From positions 62,001-126,000 of the forward strand of contig NZ_JBLBVL010000005.1 in assembly GCF_047250365.1 (NCBI RefSeq): DNA of 64,000 nt, written 5' to 3'. The position numbers and the translations under genes were made by a program. The first letter of the stretch is position 1; the number at the start of each line of letters is the position of its first letter. Below the pieces are notes generated by a model that ran no database searches, had not been told where the DNA came from, and was given only the letters and a program-made list of their open reading frames with translations. Below are positions 55,201 to 63,588 of the stretch, in pieces. Source of the stretch: Thaumasiovibrio sp047250365 (GTDB lineage Bacteria > Pseudomonadota > Gammaproteobacteria > Enterobacterales > Vibrionaceae).

Positions 55201-55319
55201 TGGTTATTCCTGCCATGTATCGCTTGTTAGCTGCGAAGACGCACTCTCCAGCCTACGTTGAACAGTTGTTAGAGAAAGAACTGCAAAAAGATGTGGTAAC
55301 GCGCCATAACCATGGCTAA
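52206..55319 (+). CDS. RND efflux pump (HAE1 family, AcrB-like)
   Basis: A 1037-residue inner-membrane proton antiporter with 12 spans and two large periplasmic loops. It begins MWISDVSVKRPVVAIVLSLL, contains GLVVDDAIVVVENIFHHL with the proton-relay Asp pair in TM4, a TM10 segment with the key Lys region, and ends VTLLVIPAMYRLL. It resembles Vibrio VexH/VmeF-type pumps exporting drugs or bile-like compounds. Substrates are not predictable. Operon with the adaptor upstream; terminator follows. Confidence 0.92.
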   Translation: MWISDVSVKRPVVAIVLSLLLCVFGFVSFDRMSVREFPDVDNPVVTISTTYRGASATVIESQITTVVEDQLTGISGIDTITSTSRNGMSRITVSFNVDWDLIEGVSDVRDAVERAKRRLPEAADDPIVSKSRGTGESSLYINLTSSEMDRTQLTDYTNRVLEDRFSLLDGVSSIQISGALNQVMYVQLSPELMAGRRVTANDIITALRNENLEMPGGQVRNDTTVMSVRTARLYATVEDFEYLVIRFADDGSPIYLKDVASVFIGAENENSTFKSNGISNLSLGIIAQSDANPLEVSTLVRQEVENLQPFLPEGTDLYVDYDATLYIERSIDEVFNTLMITGGLVVLVLYVFIGQARATLIPAVTVPVSLISAFIAAYSMGFSINILTLMALILSIGLVVDDAIVVVENIFHHLQEGESPLLAAYKGTREVGFAVVATTVVLVMVFLPISFMDGMIGKFFTEFAVLLAVAVMFSSLIALTLTPVLGSKILKANVKRNAFNRGVDVLFAKLENGYRAVVQLAVKGRWFAPLVIIGCIAASVGLMKTIPAQLAPMEDRGVVFAFVRGADATSYNRMVANMELVEERILGLVGQGDIRAMSLQTPAFGGNAGDQTGFVIIQLEPWEERDRHAEEILGDIRKALAGIPDVRVFPFMPGMRGGSSEPVQMVLGGADYSELNDWAEKLKVIAEDSPYMNGADLDYSEATPELLVSIDKQRAAQLGVTVSTVAQTLEVMLGGRRETTYVDRGEEYDVYLRGEEDRFNNVSDLSKIYLRTSRGELITLDTVTSIEEVASASRLNHFMKQKAITLKANVTEGYTLGEALDYLEAEAIKLLPADISISYNGESKDFKENQSSMLFVFGLALLVAYLVLAAQFESFINPLVIMLTVPMGIFGGLGGLWLTDLSLNIYSQIGMIMLIGMVTKNGILIVEFANQLRDRGREFESAIVEASVRRLRPIMMTAFTTLFGSLPLIFSTGAGAESRMAVGTVVFFGMAFATFVTLLVIPAMYRLLAAKTHSPAYVEQLLEKELQKDVVTRHNHG

Positions 55320-55332
55320 GTTAACATGATTA

Positions 55333-55368
55333 AAATCCCCTTACTCCTAGTGAGTAAGGGGATTTTTT
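55333..55368 (+). terminator. Rho-independent terminator of the RND operon
   Basis: AAATCCCCTTACTC pairs with GAGTAAGGGGATTT around CTAGT and is followed by T-rich sequence. Strong intrinsic terminator. Confidence 0.9.
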
Positions 55369-55771
55369 ATATCTGGATAATGAAGGGCATAAGACGGCGG
55401 CAGTGCAGCGCGCGTGGTTTATGCTTTATAAAAAAGAGACAACTGTCTACGAGATCAAGTTTTAGCACCTGTTTAGGCGTGAACTACTGGTTGCAGCCGT
55501 ATATAATTGGGACGAAATCGTGAAAAATGTCTGTTTTCCAGAATATGAGTGGCTAAATAGATGTTTGGACAGGAAAAACCTCACAGACGGCAGAGTTGAC
55601 GTAGACGAGCCAATAGGGCAATCGACGCTGCTCTATCGCAAATAGCACAAATATGTGACCTGTTTGAGGCGATGAAGACGATATGCCAAAGGCTTAATTG
55701 CGAATGAATGGCTCTGTTAGGGGCCTTTTTCCGTTTAAGGCGTTTGGTGCGGTTTTTAACGGAAGAAATGA
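55369..55771. other. Intergenic stretch, no gene seen
   Basis: About 400 bp with only short open frames. Nothing recognised; the end should hold the promoter of the YgjV-like gene. Confidence 0.3.
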
Positions 55772-56287
55772 ATGAATGAAGTTTGGATTCAGTCCTTGGG
55801 CTTTGTTGCTCTTGGTTTCAATATTCTAGCGGGGTCGACGACCCATGATAATCGGATGCGAGCATTGATTTGCTGTTCGTGTATAACGTTTTCTATCCAT
55901 TACATGTTGCTTGGCGCGGTAGTTGCTGGGATTAATTTCGGCATCAGTGCTTTTAGAGCCCTATGTTCAATAAAATTTCAGGGTTATAAGCCGTTTTTTT
56001 GCTTTGCACTCATTCAGCTTTCAATGAGTTTGTTCTTTTTCCAAGAGCCGCGAGACTTACTACCAGCAGTGGCATCGCTATTTGGCTGTTATGCGCTGTT
56101 TTGTGTTCGTGGCTTGGCAATGCGACTGGCATTTCTATTTTGTGCGTGTTTGTGGATGATCAATGCGCTTGTAGTTGGTTCTTACGGTGGCTTAGTTAAT
56201 GATGTGTTTAGTATTGGTATCTTGTTAGTCGCGATTGGGCGTATCTATAAAGAAGATAGAAATAAGCATGAGTGCATCTATACCTAA
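55772..56287 (+). CDS. YgjV-family inner-membrane protein
   Basis: A 171-residue protein with about five hydrophobic spans. FVALGFNILAGSTTHDNRMR, ICCSCITFSIHYMLLGAVVAG and AALCSIKF-like FRALCSIKFQGYKPFF match the YgjV/Bacterial inner-membrane protein family (about 170-185 residues). Function is not known. It stands alone between the RND operon and rluF. Confidence 0.75.
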   Translation: MNEVWIQSLGFVALGFNILAGSTTHDNRMRALICCSCITFSIHYMLLGAVVAGINFGISAFRALCSIKFQGYKPFFCFALIQLSMSLFFFQEPRDLLPAVASLFGCYALFCVRGLAMRLAFLFCACLWMINALVVGSYGGLVNDVFSIGILLVAIGRIYKEDRNKHECIYT

Positions 56288-56417
56288 GTGACCCCTAATT
56301 GGCATGCAAGCCAGACGAGCGTTTGTATCAGGGAAATTCGATTCCTTGTGGGTTTTCCGCTAGAATAGCCTCCCTTTTTGCGCTACGGTTTAGCGATACC
56401 CTACTAGAGATTTAACC

Positions 56418-57401
56418 ATGACAGAAGCCACCTTAACTCGCCTTAATAAATTCATCAGTGATACTGGCTATTGCTCACGCCGAGAAGCCGATAAGCTGAT
56501 AGAGCAAGGGCGCGTTACAATTAATGGTCAAGTGGCCGAAATGGGGCGAAAAGTCGCGGACGGTGAGCAGGTTTGTGTTGATGATCGCCCGTTACGCAGC
56601 AAAGAGAGACCTATCTATATTGCTTTGAATAAGCCAACGGGTATTACTTGTACGACAGAAAAGCATATCGAAGGGAATATTGTTGACTTTATTGGTCATC
56701 GCAAGCGTATTTTCCCCATTGGTCGCCTTGATAAGGCATCAGATGGCTTAATATTTATGACCAATGATGGTGACATCGTCAATAAAATTTTGCGCGCGGG
56801 TAACAACCATGAAAAAGAGTATGTGGTAAGGGTTGATAAGCCAATTACTCCAGAGTTTATTGAGAAAATGGGTGCCGGTGTGCCAATTCTTGATACGGTT
56901 ACCCTGCCGTGTAAGGTGTCGCAGGAGTCGCGTTTTGTCTTTCGTATTACCCTGACTCAGGGCTTGAATCGTCAGATCCGTCGTATGTGTGAAGCGCTGG
57001 GTTATGACGTATTTAAGTTGAAGCGTGTACGTATCATGAACATCACGATTGATGATTTACCGACCGGAAAGTGGCGCTACCTTTCTGATGATGAAATGGC
57101 GCAAATTAATGCCATGATTGCAGAGTCGAGTAAAACGGAAGAGGCTTCACGTACTGATACCACGGGTAAGGTCATTCGAAAAGCGACGCCGGCTAAGTTG
57201 CATGATGCCAAAGAAAAAGCCAATTTGAGCGAATCACGCTCGACAAGTAGAACCCATAGTGCCAAAGGCTATGATGGACGTCGTGCCAAGTCTGAAAACG
57301 GCAGTAGCGCTAAACCTAAGCGTCGCTCTCCACAAAGCAAACAGACGACAACGGGCAAGCCACAAAGTGATGGCATTGTTAAGTGGCAACCTAAACGATA
57401 A
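56418..57401 (+). CDS. rluF: 23S rRNA pseudouridine synthase F
   Basis: A 327-residue enzyme making pseudouridine 2604 in 23S rRNA (and modifying tRNA-Tyr at position 35 in E. coli). The S4 RNA-binding domain is at the start (LNKFISDTGYCSRREADKLI), the catalytic Asp is in FPIGRLDKASDGLIFMTNDG, and GLNRQIRRMCEALGYDV is the second signature. A basic, low-complexity tail of about 80 residues follows. Given the tRNA-Tyr array nearby the link is notable, though probably chance. Confidence 0.92.
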   Translation: MTEATLTRLNKFISDTGYCSRREADKLIEQGRVTINGQVAEMGRKVADGEQVCVDDRPLRSKERPIYIALNKPTGITCTTEKHIEGNIVDFIGHRKRIFPIGRLDKASDGLIFMTNDGDIVNKILRAGNNHEKEYVVRVDKPITPEFIEKMGAGVPILDTVTLPCKVSQESRFVFRITLTQGLNRQIRRMCEALGYDVFKLKRVRIMNITIDDLPTGKWRYLSDDEMAQINAMIAESSKTEEASRTDTTGKVIRKATPAKLHDAKEKANLSESRSTSRTHSAKGYDGRRAKSENGSSAKPKRRSPQSKQTTTGKPQSDGIVKWQPKR

Positions 57402-57622
57402 GCTTGTATACAGTAAGAGAGTACCGGATAGCTTTATTGTCATGCTCTCTTACTTTTTTATTCCCTTTGCGCGCAATGTAAGCGTATTGTTATCTCTGCA
57501 TCACAACAAGATTGCGTAATTCGTGATCTTGCTTTCAAATTGTCATTTCTTCTCACATTCAATTCGTCATTCAGTCGTTGTCATTGATAAGCTGCTCAAA
57601 ATTTTAATCTAAGGGAGCTTAA

Positions 57623-58420
57623 ATGAAACGACAGAAGGATAGCTCTTATCAATCTTGTGGCTTAAAGTCTGCCCCTGGTTGTAAAGTTTTGATTATGAAT
57701 CGTAAGGGTGGAGCGGGAAAATCGACGTTTGCGATTGCGTTAGCCAGTGTGTTATCCAGCTCCTACCGTTGCGAGTTAATAGACTTTGATACGCAGCGAA
57801 CATCACAACATTGGGGGAATATCAGCGGTATCGTTGAGTCACAACATTTTCAATTTGATACTGGGCAGTTATTCTCTTTGGCGGTAAAAGTTGATCGCCG
57901 CAGCGATGTTATATTGATGGATACGCCATCAAATTTTTCCATGCTGGAAATGGAACGCTATTTGTCTCTCGCGGATCGAATTATTGTCCCGCTGCAGCCA
58001 TCTCCAATTGATATTCATGCCATTTTGAATTTTATTGGAAAATTGATTCATTCTCCGACCTACCGTCAACGCCGTCAGCCAATTGCTTTTGTCGCGACAC
58101 GTAATGGTAAAGGGGAGCAAGGGCTTGAACAATTTAAGCGTGTATTGAAGCACCTACGTCATCCTGTTTTAGGTGGAATGACAAATTCACCTCTTTATCA
58201 GCAAGCATTTGAACAGGGTGTTAATTTCATGACCTTTGATCCGGTGCTAGATTTAACACTATGGCGACGCACTTGCCATTGGTTAAAACTGCCGATAGAG
58301 GCAGCAAAGGATGAAGGAGCAGGACATGACACAGAAAAACGCACCGCTTCAAGATATTGGCAACCAAACACAGACAGCATTAGACGCAGCCGTCTTCCAG
58401 AGACTGTTGCAACACCTTGA
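57623..58420 (+). CDS. ParA-family ATPase
   Basis: A 265-residue P-loop ATPase with the deviant Walker A NRKGGAGKSTFAIAL, ELIDFDTQRTSQHWGN and VILMDTPSNF. Such proteins position DNA or protein cargoes, with a ParB-like partner; none is present here. The conserved fold ends near residue 235; the last 30 residues (HDTEKRTASRYWQPN and after) overlap the next gene in another frame by 95 bp, so the true C terminus may be readthrough of a lost stop. Similar ParA-like genes sit beside DUF1244 genes in marine gammaproteobacteria. Confidence 0.8.
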   Translation: MKRQKDSSYQSCGLKSAPGCKVLIMNRKGGAGKSTFAIALASVLSSSYRCELIDFDTQRTSQHWGNISGIVESQHFQFDTGQLFSLAVKVDRRSDVILMDTPSNFSMLEMERYLSLADRIIVPLQPSPIDIHAILNFIGKLIHSPTYRQRRQPIAFVATRNGKGEQGLEQFKRVLKHLRHPVLGGMTNSPLYQQAFEQGVNFMTFDPVLDLTLWRRTCHWLKLPIEAAKDEGAGHDTEKRTASRYWQPNTDSIRRSRLPETVATP

Positions 58421-58661
58421 TGAGCATAAAGAAGTTCAGAATATTGATCTGATGATATTGGCTGATTTTTGCCGGAATTGTCTAGGCAAATGGTATAAAG
58501 CGGCGGCTGATGAGGCGGGGATTGATATAACAGATGAAGAGGCTAGAGCCAGAATTTATGGTATGCCTTACAGTGAATGGAAAGCGAAGTATCAACAGCC
58601 CGCTACTGCGGAGCAGCTGGTAGCATTTGATGCCAAAAAAGGCGCCGGTCGTCGTGATTAG
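58326..58661 (+). CDS. DUF1244 family protein
   Basis: About 111 residues, starting at the ATG at 58326 with GGAG upstream. The core VQNIDLMILADFCRNCLGKW and ARIYGMPYSEWKAKYQ is the DUF1244 signature, with a conserved Cys pair (CRNC). The family is small, helical and of unknown function. It begins inside the end of the parA-like gene. Confidence 0.85.
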   Translation: MTQKNAPLQDIGNQTQTALDAAVFQRLLQHLDEHKEVQNIDLMILADFCRNCLGKWYKAAADEAGIDITDEEARARIYGMPYSEWKAKYQQPATAEQLVAFDAKKGAGRRD

Positions 58662-58727
58662 AAAGTTCAACAACACGACAATCTAGCGCCCTCGCATTGC
58701 TACAGGGCGCTGGTGTGAAATGTAACT

Positions 58728-59333
58728 CTACTCTTTAAATGTTGCTATGGCTGACATAATGCGGGTGAATGTGGTGATGTAGCATAAGATGGCAAAGGTG
58801 AGAGAGAGAGCCACAAAGTGCTGTGGGAAGAGACACATTGCGACAAAGAAGGCGATGGTTTCAGAGCCTTCAGTGATCCCACCTAAATAGTACAGGGCTT
58901 TATTGGGATAAATTGGGTTATCGATCTCTCGTTTTGCGGCGATAGATGAAAAGGCAAGAAAGCTGCTGGCCGTTCCCATAAAACCAAACAAAAGCAAGCT
59001 GGCAAAGACGGCATTCTCAGGTTGTGCAAGAGCAAAGCCGCATATCACTGCTGCGTAAAAGATAAAATCGAGGACAATATCAAGAAATCCTCCTAGGTCG
59101 CTACCTCCGTTAACCCGAGCAATTGCGCCGTCTAATCCATCACAAAAGCGGTTAAATAAAACACAGACCAATGCCAGTAGGTATTGTTCGAATGCCAATA
59201 ACGGCAAGGCGAGCATACCAATGAAAAAGCCACACACTGTGACATGATTTGCGCTAATTCGTTGATGACAAAAAGTTTGTGCAATGAGGTGCAACGGTGG
59301 TTTTACCGCAGCGGCGGTCCAGCGGTCAATCAT
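58728..59333 (-). CDS. ynjF: CDP-alcohol phosphatidyltransferase (YnjF-like)
   Basis: A 201-residue polytopic enzyme. DGLDGAIARVNGGSDLGGFLD is the D-G-x2-A-R-x8-G-x3-D-x3-D catalytic signature. The E. coli YnjF product is unknown; the family transfers phospho-alcohol from CDP-lipids or CDP-alcohols. It overlaps ynjD by 4 bp and ends the ynj operon. Confidence 0.85.
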   Translation of the reverse strand: MIDRWTAAAVKPPLHLIAQTFCHQRISANHVTVCGFFIGMLALPLLAFEQYLLALVCVLFNRFCDGLDGAIARVNGGSDLGGFLDIVLDFIFYAAVICGFALAQPENAVFASLLLFGFMGTASSFLAFSSIAAKREIDNPIYPNKALYYLGGITEGSETIAFFVAMCLFPQHFVALSLTFAILCYITTFTRIMSAIATFKE

Positions 59334-59980
59334 AAGCTGTAGTCCCCAATGTTTAAGGTAAATGTTGGATCTGGGATATCAGCCTCGTCGTGAGTGACTA
59401 ACAATGTCGGGATCCCGCGTTGTTTGATGATCTGGTAGACCCACTCTCTAAAGGTGAGCCGTGTCTTACTATCTAGTTTGGAAAATGGTTCGTCCAATAA
59501 CAAAGCTAAAGGCTTTGCTTGTAATGTTCGTAGCAATCCGACCCGCGCCGCTTGTCCTCCTGAAATTTCGGATGGATAGCGATGGGCGATGTTATTGAGC
59601 CCGACTTGTTCTAGCGACGCCATAGCACGTAACATTCGGTCCTCATGGTGGCCATGACCATCAGCAAAACAGATATTTTCAACCACGGTTAAATGAGGGA
59701 ATAGTAGCGGGTCTTGAAAAAGAATGCCGATCCGACGCTGCTCAATCGCTTTGTCAGAAATGTTATCTCCATTTAGCAGGATCTCGCCTTGAACGGTAAA
59801 AATATGGTGCAGACTACCAGAGATGGCAGACAATAACGTTGACTTACCACAACCACTTGGCCCAGTAATAGCAAGGATCTCCCCACCACGTACGGTAGCC
59901 TCAATGGGCCTTAAGAACGGTATTGCTGCTTTGGTGAGTTGTAGTTGTTTTAGTTCCAGTTGCTTTAGGTTCGAAGTCAT
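59330..59980 (-). CDS. ynjD: ABC transporter ATPase (YnjD-like)
   Basis: A 216-residue ATPase with Walker A GPSGCGKSTLLSAI, signature EISGGQAARVGLL, Walker B ALLLDEPFSKLD and switch His VTHDE. It powers the YnjC permease. Related to thiamine and iron/sulfate-type importers. Overlaps with both neighbours (4 bp each) show an operon. Confidence 0.9.
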   Translation of the reverse strand: MTSNLKQLELKQLQLTKAAIPFLRPIEATVRGGEILAITGPSGCGKSTLLSAISGSLHHIFTVQGEILLNGDNISDKAIEQRRIGILFQDPLLFPHLTVVENICFADGHGHHEDRMLRAMASLEQVGLNNIAHRYPSEISGGQAARVGLLRTLQAKPLALLLDEPFSKLDSKTRLTFREWVYQIIKQRGIPTLLVTHDEADIPDPTFTLNIGDYSL

Positions 59981-61647
59981 GATGATTGATATCTTTTACG
60001 TAAATGTTTCGGTTTCCATAGCTTGATCAACCAGAAAACCGTTAAAGGCATGGCAGCTTGACTTAAGCCGTAAATCGCAGCAGAGGTACGGTCGTAGCTG
60101 GCTGTAATTGCCACAGCTTCCGTGGTTACCGTCGCAAGACGTCCCCCACTCATTAACAAAGTAGGTAGGTACTGTACGATACTGACGCTAAAGCCAATCG
60201 CGAGAGCACTGAGAATCGCTGATTGTAACAGTGGACGTTTGATTTTCCACCATACAGTGAATGACGATGCGCCTAACGAACGCGCGACAGTGATGTACCG
60301 CCCATCAATGGCTTTGTATGGCCCATGCAAACTAAGATAAACATAAGGAAACGCCATGAGCAGATGGCCCCATACGACGGCAATAAACGGTAGGTGATGA
60401 GTTATCTGATTTAGCAACATGGGTAACCCAGTAAATAGCGTGATACCGGGGATGAAAAGGGCGCAACAGGGGATGACCATTGGCCAATATCGATCACGTT
60501 GTTGTTGATATTCTAAAACAATGATGGTGGCTACTGTCGCGAGCAATGTGGCTGATAATGCTAATGTGAGTGCCGTAAACATTGGGCCTTTTAGTGCGTT
60601 GCTTGCGTGATACCATGCTTGCAAACTCAGTGTAGCAGGCATTAACCTCGGGAAGTGCCAATGTTGAGTGAGTGACCAGATGATGAGCGCGATTAATGTC
60701 ATCACCGATAACAAGGCCAACACGGGAAGGGCGAAAGCGCCAAGCATAACCGCGGGATGGTGAACACGCTTTCGTGCATTCAACCAGACTCGCTTTGATA
60801 AAGGAAGGAGTGCTCTCTCAGCCATTCGCCAAAGACCCAAAACTAGCAAGGTTGACAGGGTTAGCAGAATAGCGCCGCAGCAAGCCAGCAGGCGATGATC
60901 AAGATCGCTGTGCTGGAACCACTGAAAGACGCGAATTGCCATTGGTGGCGGAAGCTGAGGACCGATGATCATCGCTGCGTCAACCACTGTTATTCCATAC
61001 ACTAAAACGGCTGCAATCGGTAAGCGCAGTTTTGTATAGATTTGTGGAACCAGTACTTTCCACCAAGCCTGTATTCGGTCATAACCTAAGCTTCGCGCCA
61101 TAAGCAGTTGACGCTCTGGTTCTAACTGACTAAGCACCCCTAGCGCCATCAATAACAAGAATGGCACTTCTTTTATGATCAACATAACAATCAATGACCA
61201 GCCCCATGGGTCATTAATTGTCATCCATAGGGGAGGCTCTGAGCCATCAAGTAGTGGCATTAGCAGACGAATAAACCAACCACTTGGTGCTAAGACGAAG
61301 CTTAACCCAATGGCGAAGGCTACATGGGGTAAGGCGAGTGCTGGGGCGAGGTAGAGAGAGACGATGCGCCAGCCGCGCTGTTGCCAAAGTAGACTGAGAA
61401 GCGTAAAGGTCAGTGCTACTGCGAGTAGAGTTGAAACTATCCCAATTTTTAAGCTTAATGTTAGGCTAAAGAGTAACCCCGGCTCCGAGAACAACTTAGC
61501 CCATTGAGCCAAGTGAATATTATGGTGACCTAATGCGGGGTAATAACCGAGTGCTGGAATAATCGTGGCCAGCACGCCAGCCAATAATGGCAGCAGGCAG
61601 ATAGCGACGACGATAAGCATAGAAAAGGAGAGGCGTTTAGAAACCAT
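59977..61647 (-). CDS. ynjC: ABC transporter permease, two-domain (YnjC-like)
   Basis: A 556-residue protein with about twelve spans, made of two fused permease halves. Each half has an EAA-type loop (MARSLGYDRIQAWWKVLVP and VARSLGASSFTVWWKIKRP), which couple to the ATPase. This fused form is typical of ThiP/FbpB-like importers. Substrate unknown. Overlaps ynjD by 4 bp and ynjB by 11 bp. Confidence 0.9.
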   Translation of the reverse strand: MVSKRLSFSMLIVVAICLLPLLAGVLATIIPALGYYPALGHHNIHLAQWAKLFSEPGLLFSLTLSLKIGIVSTLLAVALTFTLLSLLWQQRGWRIVSLYLAPALALPHVAFAIGLSFVLAPSGWFIRLLMPLLDGSEPPLWMTINDPWGWSLIVMLIIKEVPFLLLMALGVLSQLEPERQLLMARSLGYDRIQAWWKVLVPQIYTKLRLPIAAVLVYGITVVDAAMIIGPQLPPPMAIRVFQWFQHSDLDHRLLACCGAILLTLSTLLVLGLWRMAERALLPLSKRVWLNARKRVHHPAVMLGAFALPVLALLSVMTLIALIIWSLTQHWHFPRLMPATLSLQAWYHASNALKGPMFTALTLALSATLLATVATIIVLEYQQQRDRYWPMVIPCCALFIPGITLFTGLPMLLNQITHHLPFIAVVWGHLLMAFPYVYLSLHGPYKAIDGRYITVARSLGASSFTVWWKIKRPLLQSAILSALAIGFSVSIVQYLPTLLMSGGRLATVTTEAVAITASYDRTSAAIYGLSQAAMPLTVFWLIKLWKPKHLRKRYQSS

Positions 61648-62779
61648 AACGTGCCTTCCAAGCTAATGGTAAATGGGTATGCCAAGTAAAATGCGGTTCG
61701 GGAATGCCTAGCGATAGCTCCGCTGTTACTGATGGCACATGTTCAGGTGCAAGCACAGTCGGATCTCCCCAGTGGGCAATATCGGCCTTTCTCGTTTGTG
61801 CTTCCGCTGACATTAAATAATCGATCACAACTTTTGCGCCTTCCTTAACATCGGAGTTATATGGAATGGCGAGGAAGTGAATATTGGTGAGGGCGCCGGC
61901 ACGAAATGTGTGCTGTGACACGGTTGAGGGTATGTCTCCTCGTTGCACTGCTGCAGGCCCTTCACCGGGATTGAACGTGATGGCCATATGCAATTCACGA
62001 TCACCCATTAATTGGATCATATGCCGGTCACTTTGTGGAAAGCGCCGTCCTTTATACCAAGCGTAATGATGCAGTTCATCTAAGTAAGTCCATAAAGGTT
62101 GTGTGACAGCATCAAAATCCACCTCGCTGACATCTTTACGTAATGCGTCTGGATCATCGGTAAGCTCCCATAACAGTTGCTTAAGAAAGGTCGTACCATG
62201 GAACTGAGGCGGTTGGGGATAACTGATCCTTCCAGGGTGCTGCTTAGCGTATTGTAGTAACTCGACCGCACTGCGTGCAGGGGTTGGCGTGGTTTTTTCG
62301 TCAAACAGAAAGCCGAGTTGCCCAACTCCCCATGGGGACTCTAACCCTTCGACTGGAATAGAAAAATCGCTGTCAGTTGGTAACGCAGGGTTAAGAAGTT
62401 GAGTATTGGGTAGGGTGTCGGTAAAAGGTCCATAAAGGAGATTAAGTGATTTTAATGTGGCAAAATTTTCACCGTTGAGCCATAGCATGTCGACTTTTCC
62501 GCCATGATCTCGGTCGCTAGATTTGTCGTTAATGATTAATGTTAGCGCATCGCTAATGTCGGCAACTTTTACATGAACAAGCGTAATGTCAAACTGCCGC
62601 TCGACTTGGCTGGCAACCCACTCTATATAGTGGTTGACCTGAGGGTTACCGCCCCAAGCATAGAAGTAGACCGTTTGTCCCTGAGCTTTTTGCTCAATGT
62701 GAGTCCAGTCAGTGGCTAGTGTGGCAGGGGTGCAAAACAATAACGTTACACAATATAGAGATAGAAGGAAGCGGCGCAT
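61637..62779 (-). CDS. ynjB: ABC transporter substrate-binding protein (YnjB-like)
   Basis: A 380-residue periplasmic protein. The signal peptide MRRFLLSLYCVTLLFCTPATLA is cut near ATLA. The mature part begins with QTVYFYAWGGNPQVNHYIEW, and MLWLNGENF, GQLGFLFDE and ITFNPGEGPA match YnjB. The family belongs to the spermidine/thiamine/iron binding group but its ligand is not established. First gene of ynjBCDF operon. Confidence 0.9.
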   Translation of the reverse strand: MRRFLLSLYCVTLLFCTPATLATDWTHIEQKAQGQTVYFYAWGGNPQVNHYIEWVASQVERQFDITLVHVKVADISDALTLIINDKSSDRDHGGKVDMLWLNGENFATLKSLNLLYGPFTDTLPNTQLLNPALPTDSDFSIPVEGLESPWGVGQLGFLFDEKTTPTPARSAVELLQYAKQHPGRISYPQPPQFHGTTFLKQLLWELTDDPDALRKDVSEVDFDAVTQPLWTYLDELHHYAWYKGRRFPQSDRHMIQLMGDRELHMAITFNPGEGPAAVQRGDIPSTVSQHTFRAGALTNIHFLAIPYNSDVKEGAKVVIDYLMSAEAQTRKADIAHWGDPTVLAPEHVPSVTAELSLGIPEPHFTWHTHLPLAWKARYGF

Positions 62780-62805
62780 TTTGTTTTACCAAATAAGAAA
62801 TAAAG

Positions 62806-62830
62806 CGCTAGCCTTGAGAGCTAGCGCTGA
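62806..62830 (-). terminator. Hairpin downstream of the TVP38 gene
   Basis: AGCGCTAGC and GCTAGCGCT form a 9 bp perfect stem; on the minus strand TTTATTTC follows. A weak intrinsic terminator between the TVP38-type gene and ynjB. Confidence 0.55.
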
Positions 62831-62847
62831 ATGCAGTTATGACGGCC

Positions 62848-63525
62848 CTATTTAGCAAGGGCATCCATATCAATACCTTTCTTCTTGGCAATATACTTTG
62901 GAATGAGCGACATGCCAAATAATACAAGACCAGCTGCAGCGAACTTCACAAGTAGCATCGCTGATACGCCGTTAGTTGCAATATCACCAGCCATGTAAGC
63001 AAAGATAAATGCACCAGGTGCCATTGTGACGAGTGATACGATAACGTAAGTGCCTAAGTTAAGCCCGGTTAAGCCGTATGCATAGTTTTGCAGACTAAAT
63101 GGGAAGACAGGAACTAGGCGAGTTAGGATCAAAAAGCTAGCGCCGTTCTCTGCTACCCCATCGTCAATCTTCTTAAAGATTGGGTTGTCACCGAACTTGT
63201 TTAGGATGAGGTTACGCAAAAGGAAACGACCAACCACGAAAGCAGCGGTAGCGCCAGCGGTTGCAGCCAATAGGGCAATGATGCCACCTGCAATCGGCCC
63301 AAAAGCGATACCTGCAACAATGGTAAGTGCGCTACCTGGTAGTAGGAAAATACAAGATACAATATAAACCAGAACAAAGACGGCATAACCCATAGGGCCG
63401 AAGCCAGCAATCCAGTTTTGTAGACCTTCTACATCAGTTAAAAGATCTAAAATGCCGGTTTGTTTCGCGGCAAATAACAGCGCTGCAACGACAGCAGCAA
63501 TGATGGCGATTTTAATAAATTTCAT
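62848..63525 (-). CDS. TVP38/TMEM64 (VTT-domain) membrane protein, YdjX-like
   Basis: A 225-residue protein with five to six spans. FGPMGYAVFVLVYIVSCIFL, LPGSALTIVAGIAFGPIAGG and the RLVPVFPFSLQNYAYGLTGL motif are the SNARE-associated VTT signatures. Family members are proposed lipid scramblases or transporters. In E. coli ydjX/ydjZ lie next to the ynj genes, as here, so the pairing is conserved. Confidence 0.85.
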   Translation of the reverse strand: MKFIKIAIIAAVVAALLFAAKQTGILDLLTDVEGLQNWIAGFGPMGYAVFVLVYIVSCIFLLPGSALTIVAGIAFGPIAGGIIALLAATAGATAAFVVGRFLLRNLILNKFGDNPIFKKIDDGVAENGASFLILTRLVPVFPFSLQNYAYGLTGLNLGTYVIVSLVTMAPGAFIFAYMAGDIATNGVSAMLLVKFAAAGLVLFGMSLIPKYIAKKKGIDMDALAK

Positions 63526-63554
63526 CGAACTTTCTCTCCATGAGAATGAGAAAA

Positions 63555-63579
63555 CCCAACGGCGTACATAGCCGTTGGG
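63555..63579 (-). terminator. Hairpin between CCG-protein and TVP38 genes
   Basis: CCCAACGGC pairs with GCCGTTGGG around GTACATA. It lies between the partial iron-sulfur-protein gene and the TVP38-type gene on the same strand and could reduce read-through. Confidence 0.5.
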
Positions 63580-63588
63580 ACGTGGCGA

